The notes below the pieces were generated by a model. That model did no database searches. It saw nothing but the letters and a program-made list of their open reading frames with translations, and was not told where the DNA came from. From the NCBI RefSeq assembly GCF_004000805.1, contig NZ_BILY01000034.1, forward strand, positions 17,881 through 81,880: a DNA stretch of 64,000 bases. Reading direction: 5' to 3'. Both the position numbers and the translations under genes were made by a program. Shown piece by piece: positions 15,262-24,216 of the stretch (positions are counted from its first letter, which is position 1; each line of letters starts with the position of its first letter). Origin of the DNA: Paenibacillus glycanilyticus NBRC 16618. Lineage in GTDB: Bacteria > Bacillota > Bacilli > Paenibacillales > Paenibacillaceae.

Positions 15262-16029
15262 ATGGAAGCTTTTACGCTTACCCGCAAAGAGATGGCGGAT
15301 TTGCTGCTTGCGATGCAAGGCCAAAATTGCTGTGGTCCCCTACAGGTTCTGCAGCAGGCTTGGAAACAATCGCACCGTGATGCTTATGAATCCGGATCGT
15401 CGCTGCCGGCTTTCCTATCGACGGCGCTTCCGCCTGTCCTGGTGAAGCTGATTAAAGGACGCGAGGTAAAAGGATTCTCTTTGCAGGAGATATCCGCGTT
15501 AGGCGGATTGATAAATTTTTCGCAAATGTCGATTACATCGATGCAAAACTGGGTAAAGAGAGATTTCAAGGCTTATTTCGACTGTCCGAAAATCGGCAAG
15601 AAATATTCTCTGAATCAGACAGCGCTCTTGTTTATTATCGAAGATCTGAAATCCAGTCTCGATTTTGGTTCCATACGGAAGCTGTTCGACCGGCTGTTCA
15701 ATAAACCGGAAGACGAAACAGACGACTTGATTGGTCCGCTCGAGCTGTATGCGGCGTATACTTCCATGTATGAAGAGCTTGCCTCGAGCGGCTACCGGCT
15801 GTTCGATATGGCTCGTCCATATACGGATGCGAAGGATAGAGAGGCAATTATGGAGCAGATGCTTCACAGCGCTTCGGAGCCGTTCCTGCAAATATTGCCG
15901 CGGCTAAGCGAGGAGCAGACGGAGGCATTGCGCCATATTTTGTTCATCGCCGTCATCTCGATCCGTACTTCTTATTTTCATTCGCTCGCCAAACGGTACT
16001 GTCATGCCACCTTGTTCCTGAATTCTTAA
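15262..16029 (+). CDS. DUF1836 domain-containing protein
   Basis: A 255-residue cytosolic protein. The DUF1836 core is visible in LPPVLVKLIKGREVKGFSLQEISALGGLINFSQMSITSMQNWVKRDFKAYFDCPKIGKKYSLNQTALLFIIEDLKSSL, an arrangement like an HTH (MerR-like) domain. The family is uncharacterised; some members sit next to hemolysin III genes. A strong AAGGAGGT (15247-15254) fixes ATG 15262; the longer frame from 15154 is not supported. Confidence 0.8.
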   Translation: MEAFTLTRKEMADLLLAMQGQNCCGPLQVLQQAWKQSHRDAYESGSSLPAFLSTALPPVLVKLIKGREVKGFSLQEISALGGLINFSQMSITSMQNWVKRDFKAYFDCPKIGKKYSLNQTALLFIIEDLKSSLDFGSIRKLFDRLFNKPEDETDDLIGPLELYAAYTSMYEELASSGYRLFDMARPYTDAKDREAIMEQMLHSASEPFLQILPRLSEEQTEALRHILFIAVISIRTSYFHSLAKRYCHATLFLNS

Positions 16030-16061
16030 ACGGTTCATACACATAGGCAGGTGATTTAAAA

Positions 16062-16097
16062 AGGCAGTAACGAAAGCCTTGCGCTCCCGTACTGCCT
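16062..16097. terminator. Bidirectional terminator
   Basis: AGGCAGTA (16062-16069) pairs with TACTGCCT (16090-16097) between two convergent genes; the loop of 20 bases contains no stronger stem. Confidence 0.6.
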
Positions 16098-16104
16098 CAG
16101 CTAA

Positions 16105-16458
16105 TCAGAATTTATGTGATTGCTGTTCCGCCCAGTCGCCGATGTACGGCAGCTTGAAGCGCTTGCCCTGCAGGGCAAGCAGCATCAGGGCTATCCATAG
16201 AATAAAGCCAAGAGGTGTCAGAACCAGACCAAGAAGCCAGCCGATAACGGGAATGAAACCAAGCACGATATTGAGTACAATGAATACAACGGAAATCGCG
16301 ATAGACTGAAGGGCATGAAATTTTACGAACCGGCTCTGTTTCTCCACGACCAGGAATATAATACCGGTGATAAAGCCCAGGAAATAAGCAAGCAGTCCTG
16401 CCACTTTGGGGTCTATACCTGTTGAGGAACGATCAGGCTCGAAGGAAGCGCTGGACAT
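16105..16458 (-). CDS. DUF4870 domain-containing membrane protein
   Basis: A 117-residue protein with three hydrophobic segments (about residues 20-39, 50-72 and 74-95). The motif FLVVEKQSRFVKFHALQSIAISV near 39-58 is the DUF4870 (Tic20-like fold) signature, and the tail FKLPYIGDWAEQ is the conserved end. Function is unknown. AAAGGATGAG precedes the ATG at 16458. Confidence 0.88.
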   Translation of the reverse strand: MSSASFEPDRSSTGIDPKVAGLLAYFLGFITGIIFLVVEKQSRFVKFHALQSIAISVVFIVLNIVLGFIPVIGWLLGLVLTPLGFILWIALMLLALQGKRFKLPYIGDWAEQQSHKF

Positions 16459-16580
16459 GAACGGATCTCATCCTTTCTATAATCGACTCTCTCGAGAAGA
16501 TTGTATTCATGTCCGAAAAGTTATATGTCATTACGTATGTTATAGTGAAGCCACTAGGAAAGATTGGAGTTGAATGACGG

Positions 16581-17009
16581 ATGAATATTGCGTTTTTCCT
16601 GCTGCCCAAGCAGGAGGTTATTACGGTAACGCAAGATGCAACGCTCAGGCAAACCCTCGAGAAGATGGAGCATCACCGCTACTCTGCGGTCCCGATTATT
16701 AATGAGGAAGGCGGCTATGCGGGGACGGTAACGGAAGGCGACCTTCTCTGGTACATGAAGAACACGCCGGGCATAAGCTTTGAGAACGCCAATAAGGTGA
16801 AGCTGCAGGATGTGCCGCTCCGCATGATGAACCGCTCGGTTCGGATTGATGCGGATATGAAGGATTTGATTGCCCTTGCGAAGGTTCAGAACTTTGTCCC
16901 CGTAGTGGACGACCGCGGCCATTTCATTGGCATCGTCCGCAGAAGCGAAATCATCGATTACTGCCAGTCCTTTATTCCGGGTTCGCCGTCGGTTGCGATG
17001 GAGGCCTGA
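16581..17009 (+). CDS. CBS domain pair protein
   Basis: A 142-residue stand-alone CBS (Bateman) module. First CBS: MNIAFFLLPKQEVITVTQDATLRQTLEKMEHHRYSAVPIINEEGGYAGTVTEGDLLWYM (about 1-59). Second: RMMNRSVRIDADMKDLIALAKVQNFVPVVDDRGHFIGIVRRSEIIDYC (about 78-130). Such pairs bind adenine nucleotides, including ADP, AMP or c-di-AMP, and act as sensors; the c-di-AMP phosphodiesterase gdpP is encoded 3 kb downstream, but no link is shown. Partner unknown. Confidence 0.85.
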   Translation: MNIAFFLLPKQEVITVTQDATLRQTLEKMEHHRYSAVPIINEEGGYAGTVTEGDLLWYMKNTPGISFENANKVKLQDVPLRMMNRSVRIDADMKDLIALAKVQNFVPVVDDRGHFIGIVRRSEIIDYCQSFIPGSPSVAMEA

Positions 17010-17136
17010 CCGGTTTCAATTGGCCATTATGAACGAAGAGCATTCAGCATCTCCAAAAAGCATGGCTTGCGCAGCTATATTTTCAGATAGGGTAGGAGAA
17101 AATAGGCCAAGCGAGCATGACTTCAGGAGGGGCTTC

Positions 17137-18990
17137 ATGAATAGGAATGAGCACCAAAAAGACGGAGGCCGCAAACGGTACCGTCTTTTTGTTTTATTAT
17201 TTGCGTTGGTTATCGGGGTAACGGGAATGTTGAGCAGCGGCAGGGCATCCGGAGCGGCAGCATCGGAGACGGTCTACGATACGGTTATTGCCGGCGGCAG
17301 AGTTATGAATCCCGAAACCGGGCTGGATAAGAAGGGCTGGAATGTCGGCGTAAACGGCAGCCGTATTGCGATTGTTACATCTAAGCCTTTAAAGGGTAAG
17401 CATGTCATAAATGCAGCCGGTCTTATCGTGGCGCCGGGATTTATCGACAACCTGTCCTACAATCCGAACCCGCTGGGGGTCTGGAACAAGATCGCCGACG
17501 GGGTCACGACCAATATTGCCATGCACGGTGGAACTTCCACGCCTAAAGAGTGGTATAACTATTATGCAAAAAGCACGACGCCGGTTCATTTCGGAGCCTC
17601 GTTCTTCTACACGGAAGCCCGCAACCGATACGGGCTCAGCCGTTATGACAGCGCCCGGCCGGAACAGATCGCGGAGATGGTCAAGCAGGCGGAGCAGGCA
17701 CTCAATAACGGAGCGCTTGGCATTTCATTCAGCCTTGAATACGTGCCGGGTATAACGGCAGCCGAGATTGTGCCGATGATGCAGCTTGCCTATGATTACA
17801 ACGTGCCTGTCTACTTTCATGCCCGTTATTCCGATATGGAGGAGCCGGGCACCAATATGGATGCCCTTAACGAGCTGATCGGTTATGCCCGGAGAACGGG
17901 GGCAGCCGTCCATATTGATCATATCAACAGCACGGGGGGCACTTTCTCGATGAAAAGGTCGCTCTCCCTTCTGGAGGCTGTCCGCAAACAAGGGCTCGAT
18001 ATTACCGCCTGCGTCTATCCCTACGATTATTGGGGGACCTTCCTGAACTCGACAAGGTTCGATGAGGGCTGGCAATCGAGATTCCGGATTACGTTCCGTG
18101 ACTTGCAGATTGCGGGAACCAATCACCGCCTGACCGAGGAGACGTTCAGCCGGTACCGCGCGGAAGGCAAGCTGGCGGTAGCGTACGCTATCCCCGAACA
18201 GGATGTCGTAAAGGCGCTCAAGGCGCCTTACGTGATGATTGGGAGCGACGCGATCCTGGAGCCCGGCCACAATAATCATCCGCGTGCTTCCGGAACATTC
18301 GCCAGAACGATCGGAAGGTATGTCCGGGAGAAGCATACCCTTTCTTTAATGGATGCTCTCGCGAAGATGAGTCTTATGCCGGCTCAGAGGCTGGAAAAGC
18401 AAGCCCCTGCGCTGCGCAAGAAAGGCAGGCTCGCCAAAGGAATGGATGCGGATATCGTCATCTTCGATTACAAGACGATTAAAGACCGCTCGACGGTTGA
18501 GCATCCGGAGCAGCTATCCGCTGGAATCCGTTATGTGCTTGTTGGAGGCCGTCTGGTTCTCGATAACGGCAAGCTGAATAAGGATATCCAGGCCGGTCAG
18601 CCTGTTCGCAGCGAGTTCGTCAGGGTGAAAAGCAGAGCTGGCTTGCTGAGCTGGGGAGCACTTCAATATGCCGTGGTCGATTATAAAGGCATGCCGTACG
18701 TGGATGTCCGTTCGCTTGAGCAGCAGGGCTACAGGCTGGTATGGGATAAAGCGGCCCATAAAGTTATAGCCAAGCGTAGCAATAGTCAGGCGTCTCCCGT
18801 GATTAGCGGCGCCGAGCTTGCTCCCTCGGAAGGAATGCTCATGCTCGAGCGGGGATATCGGTTGGAGGCAGGAGACGTAAAGGCGAATTTGATCTCGATC
18901 GGAACCCGGACGTTTATGCCATTATCCTTGCTGGACAAGCTGGGGCTTGAAGTAACCGCGGCGGGCGCTGCGTCATGGAAGGCAAGCTGA
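17137..18990 (+). CDS. Exported amidohydrolase/D-aminoacylase-like protein with C-terminal copper amine oxidase-like domain
   Basis: A 617-residue protein with an N-terminal signal or anchor helix (about residues 17-36, RLFVLLFALVIGVTGMLSS). The amidohydrolase body (about 44-475) begins YDTVIAGGRVMNPETGLDKKG and includes VAPGFID, DGVTT, HARYS, VHIDHINSTGG and VMIGSDAIL, typical of N-acyl-D-amino-acid deacylases. The usual HxH after PGFID is replaced by NLS, and the NCG cysteine by HGG, so metal binding is probably altered. The C-terminus (about 510-617; YVDVRSLEQQGYRLVWDKAAHKV and TFMPLSLLDKLGLEV) resembles copper amine oxidase N-terminal domains common in Paenibacillus exported enzymes. ATG 17137 follows CAGGAGGGG. 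Confidence 0.75.
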   Translation: MNRNEHQKDGGRKRYRLFVLLFALVIGVTGMLSSGRASGAAASETVYDTVIAGGRVMNPETGLDKKGWNVGVNGSRIAIVTSKPLKGKHVINAAGLIVAPGFIDNLSYNPNPLGVWNKIADGVTTNIAMHGGTSTPKEWYNYYAKSTTPVHFGASFFYTEARNRYGLSRYDSARPEQIAEMVKQAEQALNNGALGISFSLEYVPGITAAEIVPMMQLAYDYNVPVYFHARYSDMEEPGTNMDALNELIGYARRTGAAVHIDHINSTGGTFSMKRSLSLLEAVRKQGLDITACVYPYDYWGTFLNSTRFDEGWQSRFRITFRDLQIAGTNHRLTEETFSRYRAEGKLAVAYAIPEQDVVKALKAPYVMIGSDAILEPGHNNHPRASGTFARTIGRYVREKHTLSLMDALAKMSLMPAQRLEKQAPALRKKGRLAKGMDADIVIFDYKTIKDRSTVEHPEQLSAGIRYVLVGGRLVLDNGKLNKDIQAGQPVRSEFVRVKSRAGLLSWGALQYAVVDYKGMPYVDVRSLEQQGYRLVWDKAAHKVIAKRSNSQASPVISGAELAPSEGMLMLERGYRLEAGDVKANLISIGTRTFMPLSLLDKLGLEVTAAGAASWKAS

Positions 18991-19118
18991 GCCCGCCGGC
19001 GCCTGATCGCAATAGACGGGCGGCAAGCGCTAAAGGATGTGCGTGATCTATTTTGCTTTTATGATATAATGGAGTTTGAATGTTTGTTTACTGATTATGT
19101 GCGCAAGAGGTGAACGGC

Positions 19119-20030
19119 TTGAAAGGTAAGCCCGGTATGAAAGCAGTTCTATGGAGCGGTGCGTCTCTGCTTCTAATTTTGTCATTGGCAGTACCCGTGT
19201 TTAATATGCTGACCATTATGCTGCTAATGGTGCCTTACGTCATTTTGTATACGACGCTGTCGACCAGGTCCTTTTTACTGCATCTTGTACCGGTATGGAT
19301 CATCGCGGCCGTTATTCTTGGGCCGTCGGTTCTTATTATCGCGTTATTCTTCTTGATCCCCGCTATGGTAATGGGGCAGATGTACCGGAAGAAGGCGTCA
19401 GCACCGTTTATATTAAGGCGGACGACGCTGACGATTCTATTCTGTCTGCTGGCGGAGCTGCTTATTTTCGAAGGGGTTCTGAAACAATCGTTTATTGATC
19501 AGATCGGTGAGTTTGTCCGCAGCTTGGTGGCTGACCTCGACTCGGAGCATGTGCTTCCGAAGGAGTGGAACAGCGACTATACGGAATCCATCATCAAGAT
19601 TATGATCCAATCGATTCCGCAGGCGATCATTCTGATTTCCTTCGTGTATGCGGTCATAACGCAATATTTCGCACGCAAGGCGCTGGCATCATCCATCGAG
19701 GATATTCCTACCATGCCTAAGGCAAAAGACTGGATGCTTCCGCGCATTATGGTATTTTACTACCTGGTCGTCTATATCCTGCAGATGTTTGCGGACAGCA
19801 CCAGCAGTTCCTTCTATTCCGTAGCGCTTATGAATGTGGTGCCGCTTATGCGGTATGCGTTCACGATTCAAGCGATCGGATTCTTCTTCTACATCGCGCA
19901 TCAGCGGAGATGGAATAAGGCGGTCCCGGTTATTATCGCAATTCCGCTTCTTATCTTCCCGCCGCTAAGCTTGATTGGCGTACTTGATGCCGCTTTTCCG
20001 ATCCGTAAGTCGTTTTCGAAATCATCATAA
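19119..20030 (+). CDS. yybS: YybS family (DUF2232) membrane protein
   Basis: A 303-residue integral membrane protein with about eight hydrophobic segments. It sits immediately upstream of gdpP-rplI-dnaB, the location of yybS in Bacillus subtilis, and has the same length class. DUF2232 proteins resemble S-components of ECF transporters, but the substrate is unknown. The start is uncertain: TTG 19119 has AGAGGTG 5-6 bases upstream, while GTG 19110 lies inside that site. A TATAAT (19065-19070) lies upstream of the gene. The gap to gdpP is 20 bases. Confidence 0.85.
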   Translation: MKGKPGMKAVLWSGASLLLILSLAVPVFNMLTIMLLMVPYVILYTTLSTRSFLLHLVPVWIIAAVILGPSVLIIALFFLIPAMVMGQMYRKKASAPFILRRTTLTILFCLLAELLIFEGVLKQSFIDQIGEFVRSLVADLDSEHVLPKEWNSDYTESIIKIMIQSIPQAIILISFVYAVITQYFARKALASSIEDIPTMPKAKDWMLPRIMVFYYLVVYILQMFADSTSSSFYSVALMNVVPLMRYAFTIQAIGFFFYIAHQRRWNKAVPVIIAIPLLIFPPLSLIGVLDAAFPIRKSFSKSS

Positions 20031-20050
20031 GCAATAGGAGCGAATAGGAA

Positions 20051-22012
20051 ATGCCGAAGTTTCTTGTCACGCGATGGCATGGCATGCATCAGGTCTGGTC
20101 TATCGCATTAATGGTTCTTATGACCGTCGTGCTCACCTGGTTTTGGTGGGTGCTTGGGCTTATCGCGCTTCTTCTCACTATAGCCGCGGCTGTTTATACG
20201 GTTCTTGCGGAGCGGGCTTTCCGCAAGGATTTGAAGTCTTATCTCGGGACGTTATCCTACCGGGTGAAAAAGGTCGGCAATGACGTCATCGGCGAGCTTC
20301 CGTTTGGCGTTATTTTGTATAACGAAGACCGTACGGTAGAATGGCATAATCCATACATTGCGCAAATTGCGGGCGAGGAATCGGTGATCGGGATGCCGCT
20401 CACGGAGTTGTTCCCGGCTCTGCAGCAGGTTAAGGACAAGGAAGGAACCGTTGAAGCGACGGTTGACGGGCATGTCTACCAGCTGCTCTTCAAGCAAAAG
20501 GAGCGGATTTTGTACGTACAGGACATTACGCTCCTCTGGCAGCTCAGCAAGCGCTACGATGAAGAGAAGCTCGCAATGGGCGTCGTTATGATCGACAGCC
20601 TGGAGGAAGTAACGCAAGGGATGGACGACCATCAGCGCAGCTCGCTCCAGTCGAAGGTGACGACCGAAATTACCGAATGGGCGCAGCGGTATCAGCTGTA
20701 CCTGAAGCGGGTAACCTCGGACAGGTTCCTTCTGATTACCGATCAGAAGACGCTGAGACAGCTGGAGCAGTCGCGGTTTGTCATTCTGGATGAAGTTCGG
20801 GAGATGACCGCCGATCAGAAAATCCCGATTACGCTCAGTATCGGCTTCGCAGCCGGAGCGGAAAGCATTGTCGAGCTTGGGCAATGGGCGCAGTCCAGTC
20901 TGGACATTGCACTTGGACGCGGCGGCGACCAGGCGTCGGTGAAGGTTGGCGGGCGCCAGTCGTTCTACGGCGGCAAGACCAATGCGGTGGAGAAGCGTAC
21001 GCGGGTCCGCGCCCGCGTCGTTGCGCACGCGCTTCGCGATTTGATCAAGGAGAGCGGCAACGTCGTCATCATGGGTCATAAAATGCCGGATATGGATGCG
21101 ATAGGCGCGGCTATCGGTATTTTGAAAGCGGCTCTGATGTTTGGCAAGGAAGCCTATATCGTGCTTGAGGGTATCAACCCGGCCATTCAGAAGATGATGG
21201 AAATGCTGCGCGAGGACGAGAAGTTCACGAAGCGGTTCATTACGCCGGAGCAGGCGTTAGGCATAACGGACAGCCGAACGCTGGCCGTTGTGGTTGACAC
21301 GCATAAAGCGTCGATGGTGAAAGAGCCGAGGATCCTGGCGCAGACGAATAAAATCGTAGTGGTTGACCACCACCGCCGCGGCGAGGAATTTATCTCGAAC
21401 GCGATTCTGGTCTATATGGAGCCTTACGCCTCCTCAACCTGCGAGCTTGTCACCGAGCTGCTGCAGTATATTCACGACCGGGTACTGCTGGATGTACGCG
21501 AGGCAACCGCGCTTCTGGCAGGCATTACGGTCGATACGAAGAACTTCTCGCTCCGGACGGGCGCCCGCACGTTTGACGCGGCATCGTTCCTGCGCCGCAA
21601 CGGTGCGGACTCAACGATGATTCAGCGGATGCTGAAGGAGGATCTCGAGGAGTATGTTCGCAAGGCCGAGATTATCAAGCATGCCGAGGTATACTACGAC
21701 CATGTGGCGATTGCGGTAACGGAGCCGGGCCGAAAGGTGGCTCAGCTGCTCATTGCGCAATCGGCGGATACGCTGCTTAACATGACGGATATCTATGCCT
21801 CGTTTGTTATTGGGGAAAGGCCGGATGGACTTATCGGCATAAGTGCCCGCTCGCTCGGGCATATGAATGTACAAGTCGTGATGGAACGGATGGGCGGCGG
21901 TGGCCACCTGACGAACGCGGCGGCTCAACTAGAGGGCACCGTGCAGGAAGTGGCGGCCAAGCTCAAGACCGTACTCGCACAAATTGAAGCGGAAGAGGGG
22001 TTATTCGAATGA
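20051..22012 (+). CDS. gdpP: Cyclic di-AMP phosphodiesterase GdpP
   Basis: A 653-residue membrane enzyme: two N-terminal transmembrane helices (about residues 10-55), a PAS-like domain (about 80-145), a degenerate GGDEF domain (about 170-300), then DHH (VIMGHKMPDMDAIGAAIGI near 337-355; VVVDHHRRGEEFI near 418-430) and DHHA1 with MGGGGHLTNAAAQ near 615-627. It hydrolyses c-di-AMP to pApA, setting K+ and cell-wall homeostasis. It overlaps rplI by 4 bases (ATGA). Confidence 0.96.
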   Translation: MPKFLVTRWHGMHQVWSIALMVLMTVVLTWFWWVLGLIALLLTIAAAVYTVLAERAFRKDLKSYLGTLSYRVKKVGNDVIGELPFGVILYNEDRTVEWHNPYIAQIAGEESVIGMPLTELFPALQQVKDKEGTVEATVDGHVYQLLFKQKERILYVQDITLLWQLSKRYDEEKLAMGVVMIDSLEEVTQGMDDHQRSSLQSKVTTEITEWAQRYQLYLKRVTSDRFLLITDQKTLRQLEQSRFVILDEVREMTADQKIPITLSIGFAAGAESIVELGQWAQSSLDIALGRGGDQASVKVGGRQSFYGGKTNAVEKRTRVRARVVAHALRDLIKESGNVVIMGHKMPDMDAIGAAIGILKAALMFGKEAYIVLEGINPAIQKMMEMLREDEKFTKRFITPEQALGITDSRTLAVVVDTHKASMVKEPRILAQTNKIVVVDHHRRGEEFISNAILVYMEPYASSTCELVTELLQYIHDRVLLDVREATALLAGITVDTKNFSLRTGARTFDAASFLRRNGADSTMIQRMLKEDLEEYVRKAEIIKHAEVYYDHVAIAVTEPGRKVAQLLIAQSADTLLNMTDIYASFVIGERPDGLIGISARSLGHMNVQVVMERMGGGGHLTNAAAQLEGTVQEVAAKLKTVLAQIEAEEGLFE

Positions 22013-22455
22013 AAGTAATTTTCTTGAAAGACGTTAAAGGTCAAGGTAAAAAAGGCGATGTGAAGGAGCTCTCCGAAGGCTACGTACGCAACTTCCTGCT
22101 GCCGCAAGGACTGGCGAAGCTGGCGTCCGACGGCAACCTGAAGACGCTGGAAGTGCAGAATGCTTCGGAAGAGAAACGCAAAGCGAAGGAAAAAGCGGAT
22201 GCGGTTGAGCTCGGCAAGAAGCTGGAAGAGCTGAAGGTTGTTATCAAGGCCAAAGCGGGCGAAGGCGGCCGGTTGTTCGGTGCCATTACAAGCAAGCAAA
22301 TTGCCGAGGCACTGGCTGCTCAGGCGGGCGTTAAAATCGACAAACGCAAAATTGAGCTGGAAGACGCGATCCGCACCCTCGGCGTTACCCAAGTACCGGT
22401 GAAGCTGCATGTGGACGTTAAATCGAAGCTTAACGTTCAAGTTACCGAAGAATAA
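22009..22455 (+). CDS. rplI: 50S ribosomal protein L9
   Basis: A 148-residue L9: N-terminal domain MKVIFLKDVKGQGKKGDVKELSEGYVRNFLLPQGLA, a long connecting helix (about 41-75) and a C-terminal domain with GRLFGAITSKQIAEAL. L9 binds 23S rRNA at the L1 stalk base. Start overlaps the gdpP stop, as in the conserved yybS-gdpP-rplI-dnaB order. Confidence 0.98.
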   Translation: MKVIFLKDVKGQGKKGDVKELSEGYVRNFLLPQGLAKLASDGNLKTLEVQNASEEKRKAKEKADAVELGKKLEELKVVIKAKAGEGGRLFGAITSKQIAEALAAQAGVKIDKRKIELEDAIRTLGVTQVPVKLHVDVKSKLNVQVTEE

Positions 22456-22487
22456 GAGCCCTTATTAAGCGTAATAGAAGCAAGACG

Positions 22488-22517
22488 ACAATGGCGATGT
22501 GAGAGCATCGCCATTGT
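22488..22517 (+). terminator. Strong hairpin after rplI, probable terminator or attenuator
   Basis: ACAATGGCGATG (22488-22499) pairs perfectly with CATCGCCATTGT (22506-22517), loop of six. Only TGT follows, without a true T-run, so read-through into dnaB is plausible. Confidence 0.55.
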
Positions 22518-22644
22518 TGTCCAATCGGACAGGCCGATGCTGGAACTTTCCATAGCTTTCGGCGGCCTGCAACTGCTACACTGTTCGTTGTAGCATGAAC
22601 GGAATCGGAAGCCATTCAGCATTCATTGGAAGGGAGCCTAAAGC

Positions 22645-24018
22645 ATGAGCATGAGTAGTACGGAGCTGATGTTTGATCGGGTGCCGCCGCAAAACCTGGA
22701 GGCGGAGCAAGCCGTAATCGGCGCGATCCTGCTTCAGTCGGAGGCGCTGATCACCGCGATGGAGCGGCTGCGCAGCGAAGACTTTTATAGCGTTCCCCAT
22801 CAACATATATACGAAGCGATGGTTGAGCTTGGGGAGAGCGGACAGCCGGTCGATCTGATCACGCTGACCGCTTATTTGCAGGACAGGCAGCTGATCGAAG
22901 AGATTGGCGGCGTCTCGTATTTGGCCAAGCTGGCAAGCGCCGTGCCAACGGCGGCAAACGTCGATTACTACGCGCAGATCGTGGAAGAGAAGTCGATGCT
23001 TCGCCGGTTAATTCGGACAGCCACCAATATCGTGTCGGACGGTTACGCAAGCACGGATGAAGTCGGTATTCTTCTAAGCGATGCGGAGCGTAAGATTCTG
23101 GAAATCTCGAACCGCCGTTCAAGCAGCGGCTTTATCTCCATCCGCGACGTTCTGATGGAAGTATTCGAGAAGGTCGAGACGCTCTACAATCAGAAGGGTG
23201 CCGGAACAACCGGTATCCCTTCCGGATTCGTCGACTTGGATAAAATGACGGCCGGCTTCCAGCGGAGTGACTTGATCATTATCGCGGCCCGTCCTTCCGT
23301 AGGTAAAACGGCGTTCGCGCTGAACATTGCCCAGAACGTTGGCGTCCGCGCCCGCGAGACCGTCGCGATCTTCTCGCTCGAGATGTCCGCGGCGCAGCTG
23401 GTTCAGCGTATGGTCTGCGCCGAGTCGAACGTAGACGCGACGCGGATGCGTACCGGTCAGCTCGAGGGCGACGATTGGGAGAAGCTGACGATGGCGATTG
23501 GCGCCTTGTCGGAAGCGAATGTATTTATAGATGATACGCCAGGCATTACGGTTGCCGATATCCGCGCGAAATGCCGTCGCCTGAAGAAGGAAAAAGGTCT
23601 CGGCATGATTCTTATCGATTACTTGCAGCTCATTCAAGGCCGCGGTAAAGCGGGCGAGAACCGTCAGCAGGAAGTATCCGAGATTTCGCGTACTCTGAAA
23701 CAGATCGCCCGTGAGCTGGAAGTGCCGGTTATCGCCCTGTCGCAGCTCAGCCGCGGCGTCGAGCAGCGTCAGGACAAGCGTCCGATGATGTCCGACCTTC
23801 GGGAATCGGGTTCGATCGAGCAGGACGCCGACATCGTAGGGTTCTTGTACCGCGACGATTACTACGACAAGGAATCCGAGAAGAAGAACATCATCGAGAT
23901 CATTCTTGCCAAACAGCGTAACGGCCCGGTCGGTACGGTCGAGCTGGTCTTCCTTAAGCAATTCAATAAATTCGTAAGCTTAGACAGGACTCACGAGGAC
24001 CCGTCGCAGGCATCATAA
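22645..24018 (+). CDS. dnaB: Replicative DNA helicase (DnaB; DnaC in Bacillus subtilis)
   Basis: A 457-residue hexameric helicase. The N-terminal domain begins VPPQNLEAEQAVIGAILL; after a linker helix the RecA-like ATPase carries Walker A AARPSVGKTAFALNIAQN near residues 217-234, IFSLEMS, Walker B MILIDYLQLI and SQLSRGVEQR, then PMMSDLRESGSIEQDADIV. It unwinds DNA at the fork with DnaG and the DnaI loader. No intein is present. AAGGGAG lies about 9 bases before ATG 22645. Confidence 0.97.
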   Translation: MSMSSTELMFDRVPPQNLEAEQAVIGAILLQSEALITAMERLRSEDFYSVPHQHIYEAMVELGESGQPVDLITLTAYLQDRQLIEEIGGVSYLAKLASAVPTAANVDYYAQIVEEKSMLRRLIRTATNIVSDGYASTDEVGILLSDAERKILEISNRRSSSGFISIRDVLMEVFEKVETLYNQKGAGTTGIPSGFVDLDKMTAGFQRSDLIIIAARPSVGKTAFALNIAQNVGVRARETVAIFSLEMSAAQLVQRMVCAESNVDATRMRTGQLEGDDWEKLTMAIGALSEANVFIDDTPGITVADIRAKCRRLKKEKGLGMILIDYLQLIQGRGKAGENRQQEVSEISRTLKQIARELEVPVIALSQLSRGVEQRQDKRPMMSDLRESGSIEQDADIVGFLYRDDYYDKESEKKNIIEIILAKQRNGPVGTVELVFLKQFNKFVSLDRTHEDPSQAS

Positions 24019-24034
24019 GGTTATGTATAATATC

Positions 24035-24074
24035 CGAACAATTGTATGGGCGACTGTACAATTGTTCGTTTTTT
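24035..24074 (+). terminator. Terminator after dnaB
   Basis: CGAACAATTGTA (24035-24046) pairs perfectly with TACAATTGTTCG (24057-24068), followed by a T-run. Confidence 0.92.
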
Positions 24075-24216
24075 GTTTGACTTCTCTATACGGGACTGCT
24101 ACACTGTTATTGCTGTCTTTTACGCGGTCGGACCATTTTTGAGTAAGAAGCACCGATCCGGTTAATGCTAAGACGGTAATTTTCGGTGTGCAAAATCACC
24201 GGACGGGGGTATGTTT

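Noticed and set aside
24148..24190. Purine riboswitch or other known leader before purA
   Set aside because: An inverted repeat is present but no purine riboswitch consensus; probably a simple stem.
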